In this document: one piece after another, positions 45,282 through 57,958 of the stretch
Layout of the letters: every line of letters begins with the position of its first letter
Numbering within the stretch: position 1 is the first letter of the stretch
DNA from: Sanguinoderma infundibulare
Lineage: Eukaryota; Basidiomycota; Agaricomycetes; Polyporales; Polyporaceae
DNA length: 64,000 bases
NCBI GenBank assembly: GCA_032821775.1
Contig: JAVLRN010000010.1
Span: 558,001 to 622,000, forward strand
Reading direction: 5' to 3'
Made by a program: the position numbers and the translations under genes
The notes under the pieces: generated by a model
Told to the model about the DNA's origin: nothing
Databases searched by the model: none
What the model saw: the letters and a program-made list of their open reading frames with translations, nothing else

Positions 45282-46035
45282 ATGTCTCCTCAGTACACCC
45301 GAGCCACCATCACCTCCAACTTCCACATCAGTCCTCGTACCTCCGTATCAACCACAAAGGCCCGCAAGCTCCAGCAGATGCAGACCGAGGACCCGCGCTA
45401 CCGCAATCTTGACCGCATGCTCGCCAGAGCATACATCCAGCTTGTGCAGAAGCAGAAACAGAAGCAGGCAGGGTTTTTCGTGCCTAGGTACGCCACTCTG
45501 CTGACACCTTTTCCGCGCAGGTGGCTCACCCTTCGTGCAGGATGGACCTCTGCGATGACCCAGAGAATACCCATATTACTGCGATGCTCGAGGTTCCAGG
45601 CATGAAGCCCGAACAGCTCTCTGTCCGCATTGAGGGCAGCCGCCTCATCGTCGAAGGCGAACGCACTGGTCCTCTTCTCCATACCCGCAATCAAACCACC
45701 ACCCAAACCACACGCCCTCCCCCGCCTTCGGGACCGAGTCCTGCTGCGTCTACCGATTCCGAGATTATCACGCCACTATCGCTATACCCTGTACGGGAAC
45801 TCAAGTACGGCAAGTTCAAGCGCGAGATTGACTTGCCAGTTGGGGTCAATGTGAGTCTTTTCATCCTATCCAGTCATCATGATCCGTCGGATGCTGACTT
45901 GTCTTTGGCTGGCAGGCTGCACATGTCCGCAGTACCCTGATCGAGGGCATGCTGACCATCTCGTGGCCCCGCGACCCAACTTCTCCCGCGACACACGTCA
46001 GTCCTCATGCCAGTCATACCAATGCCAGCGTTTGA
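45282..46035 (+). CDS. small heat-shock protein (Hsp20/alpha-crystallin family), second copy
   Basis: Exon 1: MSPQYTRATITSNFHISPRT and LARAYIQLVQKQKQKQAGFF. Exon 2: MDLCDDPENTHITAMLEVPG then MKPEQLSVRIEGSRLIVEGE, a Pro/Ser/Thr insert, and VRELKYGKFKREIDLPVGVN. Exon 3: STLIEGMLTISWPRD, ending SHTNASV. The alpha-crystallin domain is complete, and intron positions match those of the Hsp20 at 40454-41244, so the two are diverged duplicates in inverted orientation. The insert between strands resembles that of the partner copy in place but not in sequence. TATA box at 45227. Confidence 0.88.
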
Positions 46036-46832
46036 GTCGTGTCCAACTTCCGTCGTCCTCCTGCTTTCGTTTACGTTACGCCACCGCCTCTCTCCCACTC
46101 ACCCCTCAGTGTTTCTATCGTACCCGTCTTTCGCATAGCCTCACTGCTCTGCTCTTGTGCGTTTCAATCTTTCTCTGACTATCATGGGACTTTGGATACG
46201 TCGCACGCATCTCTCTCGATAGATCGTCATTTGCACGCAGTAACGTTATTACCCCGCATACACATCGCATAACGTTATTGCTCATTGATTATCAGCTGTA
46301 GCATATACATTCCTCCTCGGTTGCGACTATTCCTGTAATACGAAGCCTAGTAATATGTACTACTCCGATGTTGTGTTATATACGCGCTGTGGACGCGGTC
46401 GTCGACGGACGAGAACTGTGGAGTGCAGGTTTGAACATTCTGCATTCGCGACTCGCTTCGGTTCCCTGACCTCTCTCCGAGTTCTTCGATCAGCCCTCGA
46501 CATCGACATCCGACGCCCACTGGGCGAACTGGGAACCTCCACTCTTCCGCAACGGGTTATATGTCGGGCTTTGACTTGCTGGCTTGCCAAAACGCGCAAC
46601 TCGAAGGGTTGTGGCCAACTGTATATCCGACTCCGACTATTCCGGACACTGTCCAGGTTCAAGCGTGTCGGCAAAGGCCGAGCGCTCCTTGGGTTGAGAG
46701 ACTGTGAGCGAACTGGGACTGCTGCTTGCCATTGCACCTTCCTCAGGTCTCCCACTTTCGCCCATCTCTTGCTTTATGATCGTATTTTAACCTATAGACT
46801 GTAACGACACACGTCGCTCATTCAACGACAGC
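46036..46832. other. intergenic
   Basis: Two antiparallel frames of 131-149 codons overlap at 46355-46804, with no domain. Promoter of VPS15 expected at the right end. Confidence 0.6.
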
Positions 46833-49800
46833 ATGGGGAACGCGCAGTCCCTGACGCGCACCAGCGGCGCTCTCGACTCGTTTGTGGCGGAACTCGGAGG
46901 AGACATTGTGTATGAGAGGAGGTGCGTATTCTCGCGTCCAAACTTACACAGCAGCACCTACACACGTGTCTAGCTTGGGCTCCGCGCGGTTCCTGAAGAC
47001 CGTCAAGTGCCGGCACAAGAATGGCTATCTGGTCGTCAAGATATTCATCAAACCGGACCCTGGTCTGAGCTTGCGCAAGTACCATAGGAGACTGAAGAGT
47101 GCGTACGCATGCAATTTGCGATTCTCGCTCATATGCTAACTCATCTCAGTCGAGCGGGAAGCACTCGTAGATATCCCGAATGTGTACGGCTACCAGTCGT
47201 TCGTAGAGACCGACAAGGCAGGCTACATCATCCGACAGTGGGTCGCGAGCAACTTGTATGACAGGATCAGGTGCGTGCCCTCCCTCTCGTCGCGCGTGTT
47301 AGGGCCGCTTCCCGAACCGTGTTCCCCTCCGCCTAGCACGCGACCATTCCTGAGCCTTGTGGAGAAGAAGTGGATCGCGTTCCAAATCCTCAACGCCCTC
47401 CGCGACGCGCGCAACTGCAAGATCTCGCACGGCGACATAAAGTCCGAGAACATCCTCGTCACGTCCTGGAACTGGGTTTATGTCTCCGACTTTGCGTCCT
47501 ACAAGCCGACGTACCTCCCGCTCGACGACCCGTCCGACTTCTCGTTCTTCTTCGACACCTCCGGCCGCCGCTCCTGCTATATCGCCCCCGAGCGGTTCTA
47601 CACCGCCAGCCAGAACCCGGACATCAGCGCGAAGAAGTCGAGGCTGGCGTTGGAGGACAGCGAGGGGAAGCGAGACGGGAAGGTGACGGAGGCGATGGAC
47701 TGCTTCAGCGCCGGGTGTGTGATCGCGGAGCTCTTCTTGGAGGGCAAGCCCATGTTCACGCTCAGCGAGCTGTTCAAGTATCGGGAGGGCGAGTTCAAGG
47801 TGGACACGCAGTTGAGCGCTGTGGAGGACGAGGGCGTTCGGGTATGTTGGTTTCCTGTTCACATTGCGTACAGTGTGCTAATGACGAGCAGCAACTCATC
47901 AAACAAATGATTGCCATGGACCCTTCCACGAGACCGACCTTCGACACGCTTCTGCACACCTCGCGAGGTACCGTCTTTCCGGAGAGCTTCTACTCATTCC
48001 TGCACAACTACGTCTTTACTGTCAACGAAATCAACTCATCTTCCCTCTTCTCTGCCACCGCCACCCCTTCCACCGCCCCTTCGAGTACCGCGTCGGCACA
48101 CAAGGGTGCTGGTGCGAATGCGCCCACGAGTGCCAACTTGAACGGAGACCTGCCAAATGATCCTCTCCCAAGCGACTCTGACCACCGCATGGAGCGAATA
48201 TGGGCCGACTACGAAAGCGTTGAACCGTACCTCATCAACGACGCTATGGACGAGACGGTTATGGATGTGAAGATCGACTATGCACCGCAGTTGATCTCCT
48301 CGCGACCCTTCCATGTAAGATTGTCCGATGTTTCTATGGGACACATATCCTGACCTGCGATAGGACGTACTGCCGGTTGAGCTGAACATTCCTAATCGCG
48401 AGAGCAAACTACACAGCGCGTGGTCGGCAGGAAAGCGAGCGGCAGCTGAAGGTGTGTTGGCTTGCCACTGCATTACCTCAAACTGCTCATAGGCTTTAAA
48501 GACGGTCCTGCGCTAATCATCCTCTCCCTCGTGTGTGCGAACATCCGAAATTGCTACCTCCCAAGCTCCAAAGTTCGCGCGCTTGACGTCTTCCTCGCGC
48601 TTTCCTCCCACCTCACCGACGAAGCCAAGCTTGACCGCATGGTGCCATACATCGTTGACCTCCTCCAGGATGACGCCGCTATAGTTCGCGCGGCCGCTCT
48701 TCGTACGCTCATGCAGGTCCTAATGCTCGTGACCGTGATTACGCCGTCGAACGCTTCGATTTTACCCGAATACATCATCCCGGCGATAGCACATCTAGTG
48801 CGCGATCCGGAGGTGTTGGTGCGGTGCATGTATGCGCAGATCATCGTTCCGCTCGCGGACACAGCTGTGCGGTACCTGGAGATGGGCCAGGCACTCAAGG
48901 CGCACGGGTCGTACAAACTCTCGCCAGACGCGCAGGAATACGACGAAGCGCACTTCGAGGTACGGGTACTACTACCATTCGCGACTCGGGGCTCAGCAGA
49001 TTGTTTCCGCAGGTATCATACGATGCAAGCATGGCCGATCTTCAGAACAGCATCCAGGAGCATCTCTCGACGCTGCTCGTCGACCCGTCGAGCGTCGTCA
49101 AGCGCGCGGTGCTCCACAACATCTCTTCGCTGTGCATCTTCCTCGGACGGCAGAAGACGAATGATGTGTTGCTCAGCCACATGATCACGTATCTGAATGA
49201 CCGGGACTGGCTGCTTCGGTACGCGTTCTTCGACAGTATCGTTGACGTCGCAGCCTGCGCCGGCGGGCGGAGTCTGGAGGAGTACATCCTCCCGCTGATG
49301 ATCCAAGCGCTTTCCGGTAGGGCTCGTGTTCTCTCTGAGTAAGAAACAAATGGAGTCATACTGACGCGATACGGCTATTTGGTGGACAGACGTGGAGGAG
49401 ACTGTGGTCGCGAAGGTCCTCGCATCGCTAACCAATCTCTGCGAACTGGGATTGTTCCAGAAGATGCGGATATGGGAGTTGATGAGTGCCACCCTTGGTT
49501 TCCTCTATCACCCAAATATCTGGATACGGGAAGGTATGTTCTATTCACACGTATTAGCTGACAATGGGACGTATGCTGACGTGTATGGGTGGAACTTGGA
49601 AGGCGCCGCGGCGTTCATCGCCTCTGCTGCAAAACACCTGCCTTCGAGCGACGTGTGGTGCATCCTGTATCCGTCCCTCAAGCACTTCCTCCGGTCGGAT
49701 GTTAGGGACGTGGAAGAGAAGAACCTGCTTTTGGCGATGAAGCGGCCGGTATGGTTTATTCGGATGATATTCGTACGCGGATCCTATAGCCTGACTCGAC

Positions 49801-52732
49801 CGTGCGTTCCTCTTCGCAGCTTTCGCGACAGATCTTCGATGCCGCAGTCCAATGGGCCATGAAGGCGGACTCGAAGACCCAGTTTTGGCGGTCGCATAGG
49901 AGCGCAAAGACCGAGTCGCCGCGGGAGAGCATGGCCACCGTGCGCCAAGGGGCCGGCGCCGCTTCCCGTGCGAGGTCAGACGAGTATGTCTATTTCCGCG
50001 TTGCTGGCTGTGTGTGGACGGCATGGCTGATGGTGACGTGAAACAGGGACGAGGCCCAGATATCGAAGCTGCAGCAGTTGGGGATGAGCTCGACAGAGGA
50101 GGCGAAACTGATGGCGATGCGGGACTACATTCTGAAGCTCGCGCGCGCGATTTCGAGGTGAGCATCCAGGGTCCTCCCCTAGATACGGTGCCATGTCGGC
50201 GAAAGGTCGCTGCAGTCAAACCGACTAACCCTCCCTCGTGTCGTAGTTTCGCTTCCCGGGTCAGCGTGGAGGTCGAGTCAGACGCGCTTAAGGTGACGTC
50301 CACGATCGAGCTGCAGAAGCTTGGTGTCGTGCCGCAAACCGTATTCCTGCGGACACCAGAGTCGGACGGCCGCTCTACTCGACACCGCCTAAACTCCGAG
50401 TTCGCCATCCGGTCGCCTGGTACACCCAGGACACAGCGGACGCTCAGCATCGACCACGGCCCAATATCTGCTGGCGCGCCTTTTGAGGACCTCCGGAGAC
50501 GGCTCGCGCTCATCAATGGCTCTCACAGCAACGTCGGCCTCCCAGGATCGCGCGAGCCTAGGAGCCCTCTTCCTCTCCCACTCCCCATCGACACCGCTGC
50601 TGCAGCCACTTTGGCTCCGCAAGTACAGCCCGACCTTCCGCAAATCGAGCGGCCGGGCAGTCCTGCGGAGTCGACGGTGTCGACGACCAACTCGTCTGCG
50701 CTCCGCACGCACCGGTTCCCTATTGGCGGGGACGGGCAGAAGGCTGCGCCGGCGATTGGGTCGTCGAAGGCGAGCGCGACGGGCTTGCTGGAGGCACATG
50801 CACAGATCTTGTCCGAGGGCTCGCTGTCGCCGTCGGGCAGGTCGTCGCCCGTTTCCGTTGCTGGAACGGTGCGAGGCCAGGACAAGCCGCGGCTGTCGGC
50901 CATTGCGCCCATCTCGAGCTATGGTGAGCATCAGCGTTTGGTTCTTGGGGTCGTCGAGTGGGAGTTGATTGGGATTGCTGTAGACGGACAGGAGCCGGGG
51001 ATCAGCAACATGCTGGAGCACTTGTACTTGGACAACAACCGCGACTTGCAGGATGATTTCGGGCCGAAGGTCCACGAGGGCCCCGTTCGGCGGCGGAACG
51101 CTGCGAGGCATAGCTTCATGCCGAGGGATGGAACCGCCCGTCGGCTCGAGGCGTCGCTTATCGCTCATTTCAACTCGCATTCCGACGCTGTCACTGGCAT
51201 TGCGGTGTCCCCGGACCACATGTTCTTCGCCTCGTCCTCGGACGACAAGACGGTCAAGGTGTGGGACACGGCACGACTGGAGCGGAACGTGACGAGCAAG
51301 CCGCGGCATACGTACAACCAGCACCACGCGCGGGTCAAGTGCGTGTGCATGCTCGAAGGCGTCCACTGTTTTGCGAGCGCGGCCGATGATGGGAGCTTGC
51401 ACATCGTGCGCGTGCATGTGAGTCAGGGCGGGACGCTGCCGAAGTACAACAAGCTGCACACCGTGCGCGAGCATCGGGTGGACACTCCTGGAGAGTACAT
51501 CACGAGCATGACGCACTACGGGACAGGTACGTTTCAAACACCTTGCATGACGTGCGTTGTTCTTATTGGTGATGCGGGACAGATACCTCGTCTAACCTGA
51601 TATACGCCACCACTCACTCTGTCATCACGATCCTCGACCTGCGAACGATGCGCGCCCTTCAACGGATGGAGAACCCTCGACATTACGGGCCCATCACGTG
51701 CCTATGCTTGGATCGAAAACGAACCTGGCTCATCTGTGGGACATCGACTGGAGTTCTCTCCCTGTGGGATATCCGGTTCGGGATCCTCGTCAAGAGCTGG
51801 AAGGTCGGCGTCTCCCTGAAGGGCAAGTTTGGCCGGGTACACCAGTGCGTCGTACATCCGACGAAGGGCAAGGGCAAGTGGATCGTCGTGGCCGTGGAGA
51901 CGCACAAGGCCACCAGCGATAACCCGTCGCATACGCTGCTGGAGGTCTGGGACATCGAGCACGCGACGCTCGTCGAGTCGTTTACCTCGCGGACGGTCGT
52001 CAACCCGTCGGAGACCGCAGAGGAGCCGAACGAGGTCGGGGTGGATGAGGCGGAGACGAGCCCGGCTGCGGCCATCGCTGCCCTCGTCCGCGCACGGCAG
52101 GAGAGTGGCGATGGGTCAGCAGCGCGCCGGCCTTCTTTCGTCGGGGCAGACCAGCCGCGAAACGAGGCTCCGCTGCCACCGTTCCCCGACGTGCGCGCGA
52201 TCGTCGCTGGGGCGGAATTCGGCGGGCATACTGTCATGCACCGGTCGCACATGGCGGACTCTGACGGGAAGACGTCGAGCCGGTCGTCTGCGCGGGGCTT
52301 CATCGTGACGGGCTCCGAGGACTGCAGGCTGCGGTTCTGGGACCTCGCCCGTCCTGAGCGGTCCGTGATCCTCAGCGGGCTCGAGTGCGAGAACGAGAAA
52401 CCCACGTTTAGGTGCGTCTGTCGTTCTGCATCTCACGACGATTTCCATGGCTTGAGCTATCTATCTTTCTCATCGGTAGCTCAACGCGCGCATCGACGGG
52501 CTCGGCATCGTCGTATGTGGAGACGTGGGTGGGGTCGCCGTCGGCGAGCCAGCACAACCGGCCGCCGCAGCGGCTTTCGCTCATCAACCACAACCAGCAG
52601 AGCCTCTTGAAGGGGCATCAGGATACCATCACGACCCTCGCCTGCATCGATTCGCCCTTCCGAGGAGGGCTGGTGAGCGGCGACCGGGCGGGGGTCATCA
52701 AGGTTTGGAGAGTAGAGTCTTTGGATCAATAA
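46833..52732 (+). CDS. VPS15: Vps15, regulatory kinase-like subunit of the Vps34 PI3-kinase complex
   Basis: Scaffold and pseudokinase-like partner of Vps34 in autophagy and endosomal sorting. Starts MGNAQSLTRTSGALDSFV; Gly2 is a myristoylation site as in the family. Kinase domain: HKNGYLVVKIFIKPDPG with the Lys, CKISHGDIKSENILVTSWNW (HGD for HRD), VYVSDFASYKPTYLP (DFA for DFG) and RRSCYIAPERF. HEAT repeats follow: SSKVRALDVFLALSSHLTDE, RMVPYIVDLLQDDAAIVRAA, YLNDRDWLLRYAFFDSI and HPNIWIREGAAAFIASAAKH. The C-terminal WD repeats include HSDAVTGIAVSPDHMFFASS, DDKTVKVWD, GTSTGVLSLWDIRFG and GSEDCRLRFWDLARPERS, ending VIKVWRVESLDQ. About 15 short exons with canonical splice sites give very roughly 1,600 residues. 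A Ser/Pro-rich low-complexity linker of over 200 residues separates HEAT and WD parts. No disruption seen. Confidence 0.93.
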
Positions 52733-53150
52733 TGTCGGTCTGCTGTCATGTCTGTGTAGCTCTAGACAACCTTTGCTTTGTCTAATGTGTAGTGTATACC
52801 ATCGATTACTCGTTCTCAGGTCGCTATTCACTGCGTAATCAGCTCAGTATCGAGGTCTTGATTTGGTTTGAACGTACCCAGCCTCTAAACGTATATATCA
52901 AGGTATGAGCTCATAAATAATACGCTCAGCATGCGCCTTGCTCACAAGGTATAGTTGGCCACCATGGTTGGTCCAGAAACGAACTGACCACAATAAACTT
53001 GCACTGGAGACTGCAGGAGCGTAAAGGATGGCAGAGGCGAGGCGTGTAGATTATCTCGGTTGCAATGCGGTCGATTAGATAAGGGTTTAGCGGGCCGTGG
53101 ATGTGGACTGGAAGGACGAGTGACTCGCGCGGACATTCTCGAGCAGCCCG
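52733..53150. other. intergenic
   Basis: Holds the VPS15 3' end and the threonyl-tRNA synthetase promoter. No other gene seen. Confidence 0.6.
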
Positions 53151-56100
53151 ATGCTGAGGCTGCATCGATTTCAGCAGCTTGCCTTTGCCCGCCGTCTGTA
53201 CATACACTCTCCCAGACCCATCCCCGCCCTCCGACCTCCCTGTCCTGCCGCCTTCCGTCTCCACTCCACATCCATGACCTCTCCGGTCGCCTCCACGTCC
53301 TATCCCGCGCAGATCCCTGCGCTCGATGCTCCCCACAAGGACTCCCAGGGCGCAAAGAAAACAAAGGACAAGAAGAAGGATGCCGCGTCCGCGTACCCCC
53401 TCGAGGTCTGTCGCTTCATCCCGGTCGGACCTTGGGCTTTCCTCATTGCTTTCTAGCTGGATCCTCGTCCGGAGTACTTTGATCACCGCATCAAAATCTT
53501 CGAGAAGCTCAAGGCCGAGCACGACGAGTTCGTGAAGAGTGCGTTCCGCATTTCCTGGCCTTCACACACATATCTGACAGGCAGCCCCTCCGAAGACCAG
53601 CCCCGCCAGGAAATCATCATCACCCTTCCCGACGGCGCGCAGCGGAAAGGAACCAGCTGGGAAACGAGCCCTCTGGACGTTGCGAAGGAGATCTCCAAGG
53701 GTCTTGCGGACAAGGTCGTCATTGCAAAGGTGTGTCACTAGCTTCTAACCATATTTCCTGGTCCTTGCGGAGAACACGTCGCATGTTTTTTTGCTTTACA
53801 TGTGTCGCGTGCCTATTGGAACATTTGGACTGCTCTCCATTACCACGAGTCGACGTTCCGATCGTTCATATTCCGTCCTCCGAGACTCTTCCTGAATTCG
53901 ACCCCAATATTTCACGGATGGCTCCCGAGTTATCCCCGTTGAAACGGGTTATACGTTGCTGGTTCGGAAACACTTGCCGATTGACAGGTAGATGGACACT
54001 GCTATCCACTGGTCGTTTTGGCCGCACCCATGCTCGTACCACTGGATGTCGGCTGCGACTACAAATACCGACCATCCCTACTTCCAGCGTAGTTCCATTG
54101 CCACTCCCGGGATGTAGAACCTTGAGCTCGCAGCGCTGCACCTCTCCCAGACGGTTTTCCATATGCAACGTGTTGCTGACCCTGGCACCAGGTCAACGGC
54201 GAACTCTGGGACCTCGAGCGTCCCCTCGAAGGCTCGGTATCATTAGAGTTACTCGATTTCGAACACCCAGAAGGTCAGTCCATCGCCAGACGGTTGGCTG
54301 ATCCGACTTTGTGTTCACTTTGAACTCCAGGCAAGCGTGTCTTCTGGCACTCTTCCGCACACGTTCTTGGTGAGGCCTCCGAGCGCCATTACGGCTGCCA
54401 CTTGTGCATCGGGCCCCCAACAGAAGATGGCTTCTTCTACGAGATGGCCATTGCAGATAGGTGAGCGTATCCCCTCAATGTTTCCTCCTATAGGCACCCT
54501 TTGAACATGGCTTGATTGTAGGCCAGTGATAAACAGCGACTACCCTGCGCTAGAAAAGGTCGCAGACCTCGCGATCAAGGAGAAGCAGAAGTTTGAGCGT
54601 CTCGTGGTCCCGAAAGAGACGCTGCTAGAGATGTTCGGGGTACGTCCCAGGGTGTATGCCCCTGCTTTGCGGTAGCGAGCTCATGGAGGAATGGGGCCGT
54701 GCAGTACAACAAGTACAAGAAATACATCATCGAGACGAAAATTCCCGACGGCACCTCCACCACTGTATACCGCTGTGGGCCGATGGTGGACCTCTGCGTC
54801 GGACCGCATATTCCCCACACTGGCCGGATCAAGGCTTTCATGGTCACCAAGGTACACTCGAGTGCGCGGCCTGTTATTGTTCGCGCCGGCTGACGATATG
54901 TCTATGCAGAACTCCGCGTCGTACTTCCTCGGAGATGCTGCCAACGACTCTCTCCAGCGCGTGTACGGTATCTCGTTCCCGGACAAGGGCCAGCTCAAAG
55001 AGTACAAGATTTTCCTCGAGGAGGCTGCAAAGCGTGATCACCGGAAAATCGGAAAGGTACGATTTCCCTTTTCACGAGTTGTATGTTCGAAGCATCCGCG
55101 CTGACTGGCTGCAGGAACAAGAACTGTTTTTCTTCAATGACCTTAGTCCGGGAAGTTGCTTCTTCCTTCCCCACGGTACCCGAATCTACAACACGCTCGT
55201 CGAGCTCATGCGCGTAAGTCAAGCAGGCTTAACTGGATAACATGTGCTCAATATATGCACCTCTAGTCGGAATACTTCAAGCGTGGTTACCAGGAAGGTA
55301 TGCTCCTCCTGCGTGGCATATCGCGGCAGCCTCATACTGACTTTATTACAGTCATCTCCCCAAACATGTACAACTCAAAGCTCTGGGAGACGTCCGGCCA
55401 CTGGCAGAACTACAAGGACGACATGTTCACGCTCGACGTCGAGAAAGAGAAGTGGGCACTCAAGCCGATGAACTGCCCCGGCCACTGCCTCATCTTCGAC
55501 GCGCGCGACCGGTCGTACAAGGAGCTACCGATCCGCATGGCCGAATTTGGCATCCTCCACCGCAACGAGGCCTCGGGCGCGCTCACGGGTCTTACGCGTG
55601 TCAGGCGATTCGTGCAGGACGACACGCACGTGTTCTGCATGCCGTCGCAGATCGAGGAGGAGATCGCGGCGCTGTTCGACTTTATGCAGCACATCTACGG
55701 GTTGTTCGGGTTCGAGTTCGCCCTTGAGCTCTCGACGCGGCCGGAGAACTTCCTCGGGGAGATCGAGACGTGGGACCGGGCCGAGGCGGTATGTTCTGCT
55801 CTACCCTTCCTCCCTTCTGACCTGCATCGCTGACCACGACGCGACACCTCCCACAGCAACTGACGAAGGCGCTCGACAAGTTCTACCCCGGCAAGTGGGA
55901 GCTCAACCCGGGCGACGGCGCGTTCTACGGCCCCAAGATCGACATCAAGATCAAGGACGCCCTCCGGCGCTCGTTCCAATGCGCGACGATCCAGCTGGAC
56001 TTCCAGCTGCCGGAGCGCTTTAACCTCAAGTACCGTGCCGCGGACGAGGCCGCGGCGGCGGACGCGGGGCGACCGCCCCCGCGTCCGGTGATGATCCACC

Positions 56101-56663
56101 GCGCGATCTTGGGGAGTTTGGAGAGGTTCATCGCGATTATTACGGAGCACTTTGCTGGGAAGTGGCCGTTCTGGGTCTCACCAAGGCAGGTGCTCGTCGT
56201 GCCTGTCGCGGTGCCTTATGTGAGTTGGAGCTTTCGTTTCGTCGGTTCGGTGGAGGAAAAGGAGAGAGAGGGAGGTGACTGACGTGGCGTTTGCAGCGCG
56301 AGTACGCGTCGGAGGTCGCGGAGAAGCTCACAAAGCTTGGGTTGTACGTCGACGTGGACAATGGGGAGAACACGCTCCCGAAGAAGATCCGCAACGGCGA
56401 AATCGCACAGTACAACTTTATTCTCGGTGCGTCGTCTGTCTCCCCCCTTTCCGTTGCGGGAGCGAAGCGCTGATGCGGGATAATCGTGTTGTGCTGGGGC
56501 AGTCGTCGGCCAGGAGGAGCTTGACAGCAGGTCGGTCAACGTTCGCAACCGGGACGACGTAGGTACGAAGGCGCGCACGGAGACGCTGCCGCTGGACGTG
56601 ATCGCGGAGAAGCTGGCGGTCTTGAAGGAGACGCGGAGCCTTCACAACAAGCTTCCGCAGTAG
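53151..56663 (+). CDS. THS1: threonyl-tRNA synthetase, probably both mitochondrial and cytosolic forms
   Basis: Charges tRNA-Thr. Domains in order: a TGS domain ([20 protein letters not shown]), the editing domain with [25 protein letters not shown] and [16 protein letters not shown], then the class II core: [19 protein letters not shown] (motif 1), [60 protein letters not shown] (motif 2), [20 protein letters not shown] and [20 protein letters not shown] (motif 3). The anticodon-binding domain ends SLHNKLPQ. Two in-frame starts exist. The ATG at 53151 adds 41 residues, [20 protein letters not shown] onward, with seven Arg and no acid, ending FRLHSTS: a mitochondrial presequence. The ATG at 53274 starts [13 protein letters not shown] for the cytosolic form. 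One intron is oversized (53730-54191, 462 nt) with no recognisable content. No disruption. Confidence 0.93.
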
Positions 56664-57016
56664 AGGGAGAGCATTAGAAGCATTAGAGTGGCTGGCTTGT
56701 AGATGCCGTCGTCGTTGTCGTCGTGAGCAGCTGTGAGTAGTATCATGTTCTGCCCGTGCTTGTGCTGCGTTGGGGTAAATTGGTGTAGCGAATGTAATGG
56801 AGTGCTTATCCCGCTCGTCCGTTTGTTTCTGGTGTGCGGTCTGTTGAGAGGAGGACCGGATTGCTCACCGGTTGCGAAGGTTATGAGAGAGGAAATGAAG
56901 GATCAAGGTGAGTGGGCTGATGACGGCTTATGAAAATGAATTGTATTGAGTTGAAAGCTATTCTAGATGATAACGTACGGTCGAGTGTATTAAGTTTCGC
57001 AAGCAAAAATGAAGGC
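56664..57016. other. intergenic
   Basis: 3' flank of the threonyl-tRNA synthetase. No gene seen. Confidence 0.6.
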
Positions 57017-57125
57017 TCACATCCACTGGAGGACGACTTCCCTCACGGGCGAGTACGGCAGCGCAGACTTGTCCGCCATCCCGCTCTCGCGCATCCAGTC
57101 GATATAGACCGGCGCCGACGCGCTC
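57017..57125 (-). pseudogene. stray 3' end of an MBOAT/wax-synthase-like gene
   Basis: The minus strand reads SAPVYIDWMRESGMADKSAL then PYSPVREVVLQWM and a stop. It is close to the last 35 residues of the intact MBOAT gene at 34262-35644 (SAPVYIDWMYESGVAGKPAL, then PYSPVREIILPWL). Nothing further upstream on this strand continues the family, so only the terminal exon fragment remains. Differences are mostly conservative, which suggests a separate paralogue rather than a very recent copy. Confidence 0.8.
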
Positions 57126-57958
57126 ACTCACAGCTTCTGGTTCTAATTCTCCGTCATCGCGCACCACTGACAACCTTCCATTTCGCCCAACGCTGCATCG
57201 AGGTGGGGGACCCCCATGCCGTCACCACTACTGACATTTACCTCCGCTTAGCCGCGCTTGACATAGGGTCATATACACCTCGGACCATCACAACCAATGA
57301 GCAATTCTGACCCGAGCATCTGGACCTCCCCATCGCCGACACCGCTCGCGCGTGGTTCGTGATTGAAAACCCAACCCTCGCGTTTACGCCTTATGACCGC
57401 ACCGACGGCTCTCGCGACACCTTTCCTCAGCCCTGACCTCCTTTTCGCCTATATGAGCCAAGATGGTATGGAGGAGCACCTGCACGGTGTAATTCAATCA
57501 GTCGTCTTTCACTGTCCTCTCAAAGCCTTCTGTATCGGTTATCTGTCGTCTGCCGATGTTGATGAGCCCCGTCATTAACATCGGCATCAGTCGTACTTCC
57601 TGGGGTATTGGGCAGCTCCATATGAAGATCATGACCCATCGGAGGTGTCTGTTGCCTTTTGAGTCGTTCGAATACTTTGTAACTCGCGGGGCTCCTCATC
57701 CGTCTCGTAGCTATACGGCTGGTTGCGCTGCACCGCAGACATTCAGGCAGGTACGTAATCCCACAGCCATGTTCGCAACTCGCTCGACTACGCGTATGTA
57801 TCAATTAGCCAGCGCGTCGTCCGGGAGCCCCGCGCGGACAGGCTTCTCCAACAGGTCCGTAAGCTCCTCCGCCTCTACGCCCCAACTCTACGGGTCATCT
57901 GGCGCCCTCAATCTGGCCTGGATAAGACCCGCCGCTGACAGTGGTCTCGTTCTTATAT
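57126..57958. other. region with unidentified coding-like pieces
   Basis: Plus-strand pieces at about 57215-57310 (TTTDIYLRLAALDIGSYTPR) and 57310-57418 (DLPIADTARAWFVIENPTLA then FTPYDRTDGS) look protein-derived but are separated by a stop. I do not recognise them. The remainder up to 57958 could be decayed transmembrane sequence of the ABC gene that follows. Confidence 0.35.

Noticed and set aside
47299..47862. 187-codon minus-strand frame opposite the Vps15 kinase domain
   Set aside because: Complement of the kinase coding strand, rich in Arg/Leu/Val/Glu; no independent support.
49554..50516. 320-codon minus-strand frame inside VPS15
   Set aside because: Spans exons and introns of the sense gene without regard to splice sites; shadow frame.
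50389..51537. 382-codon minus-strand frame inside VPS15
   Set aside because: Antisense to the conserved WD-repeat exons. Composition (Arg, His, Pro) is typical of the reverse frame of GC-rich coding sequence, and there are no domains.
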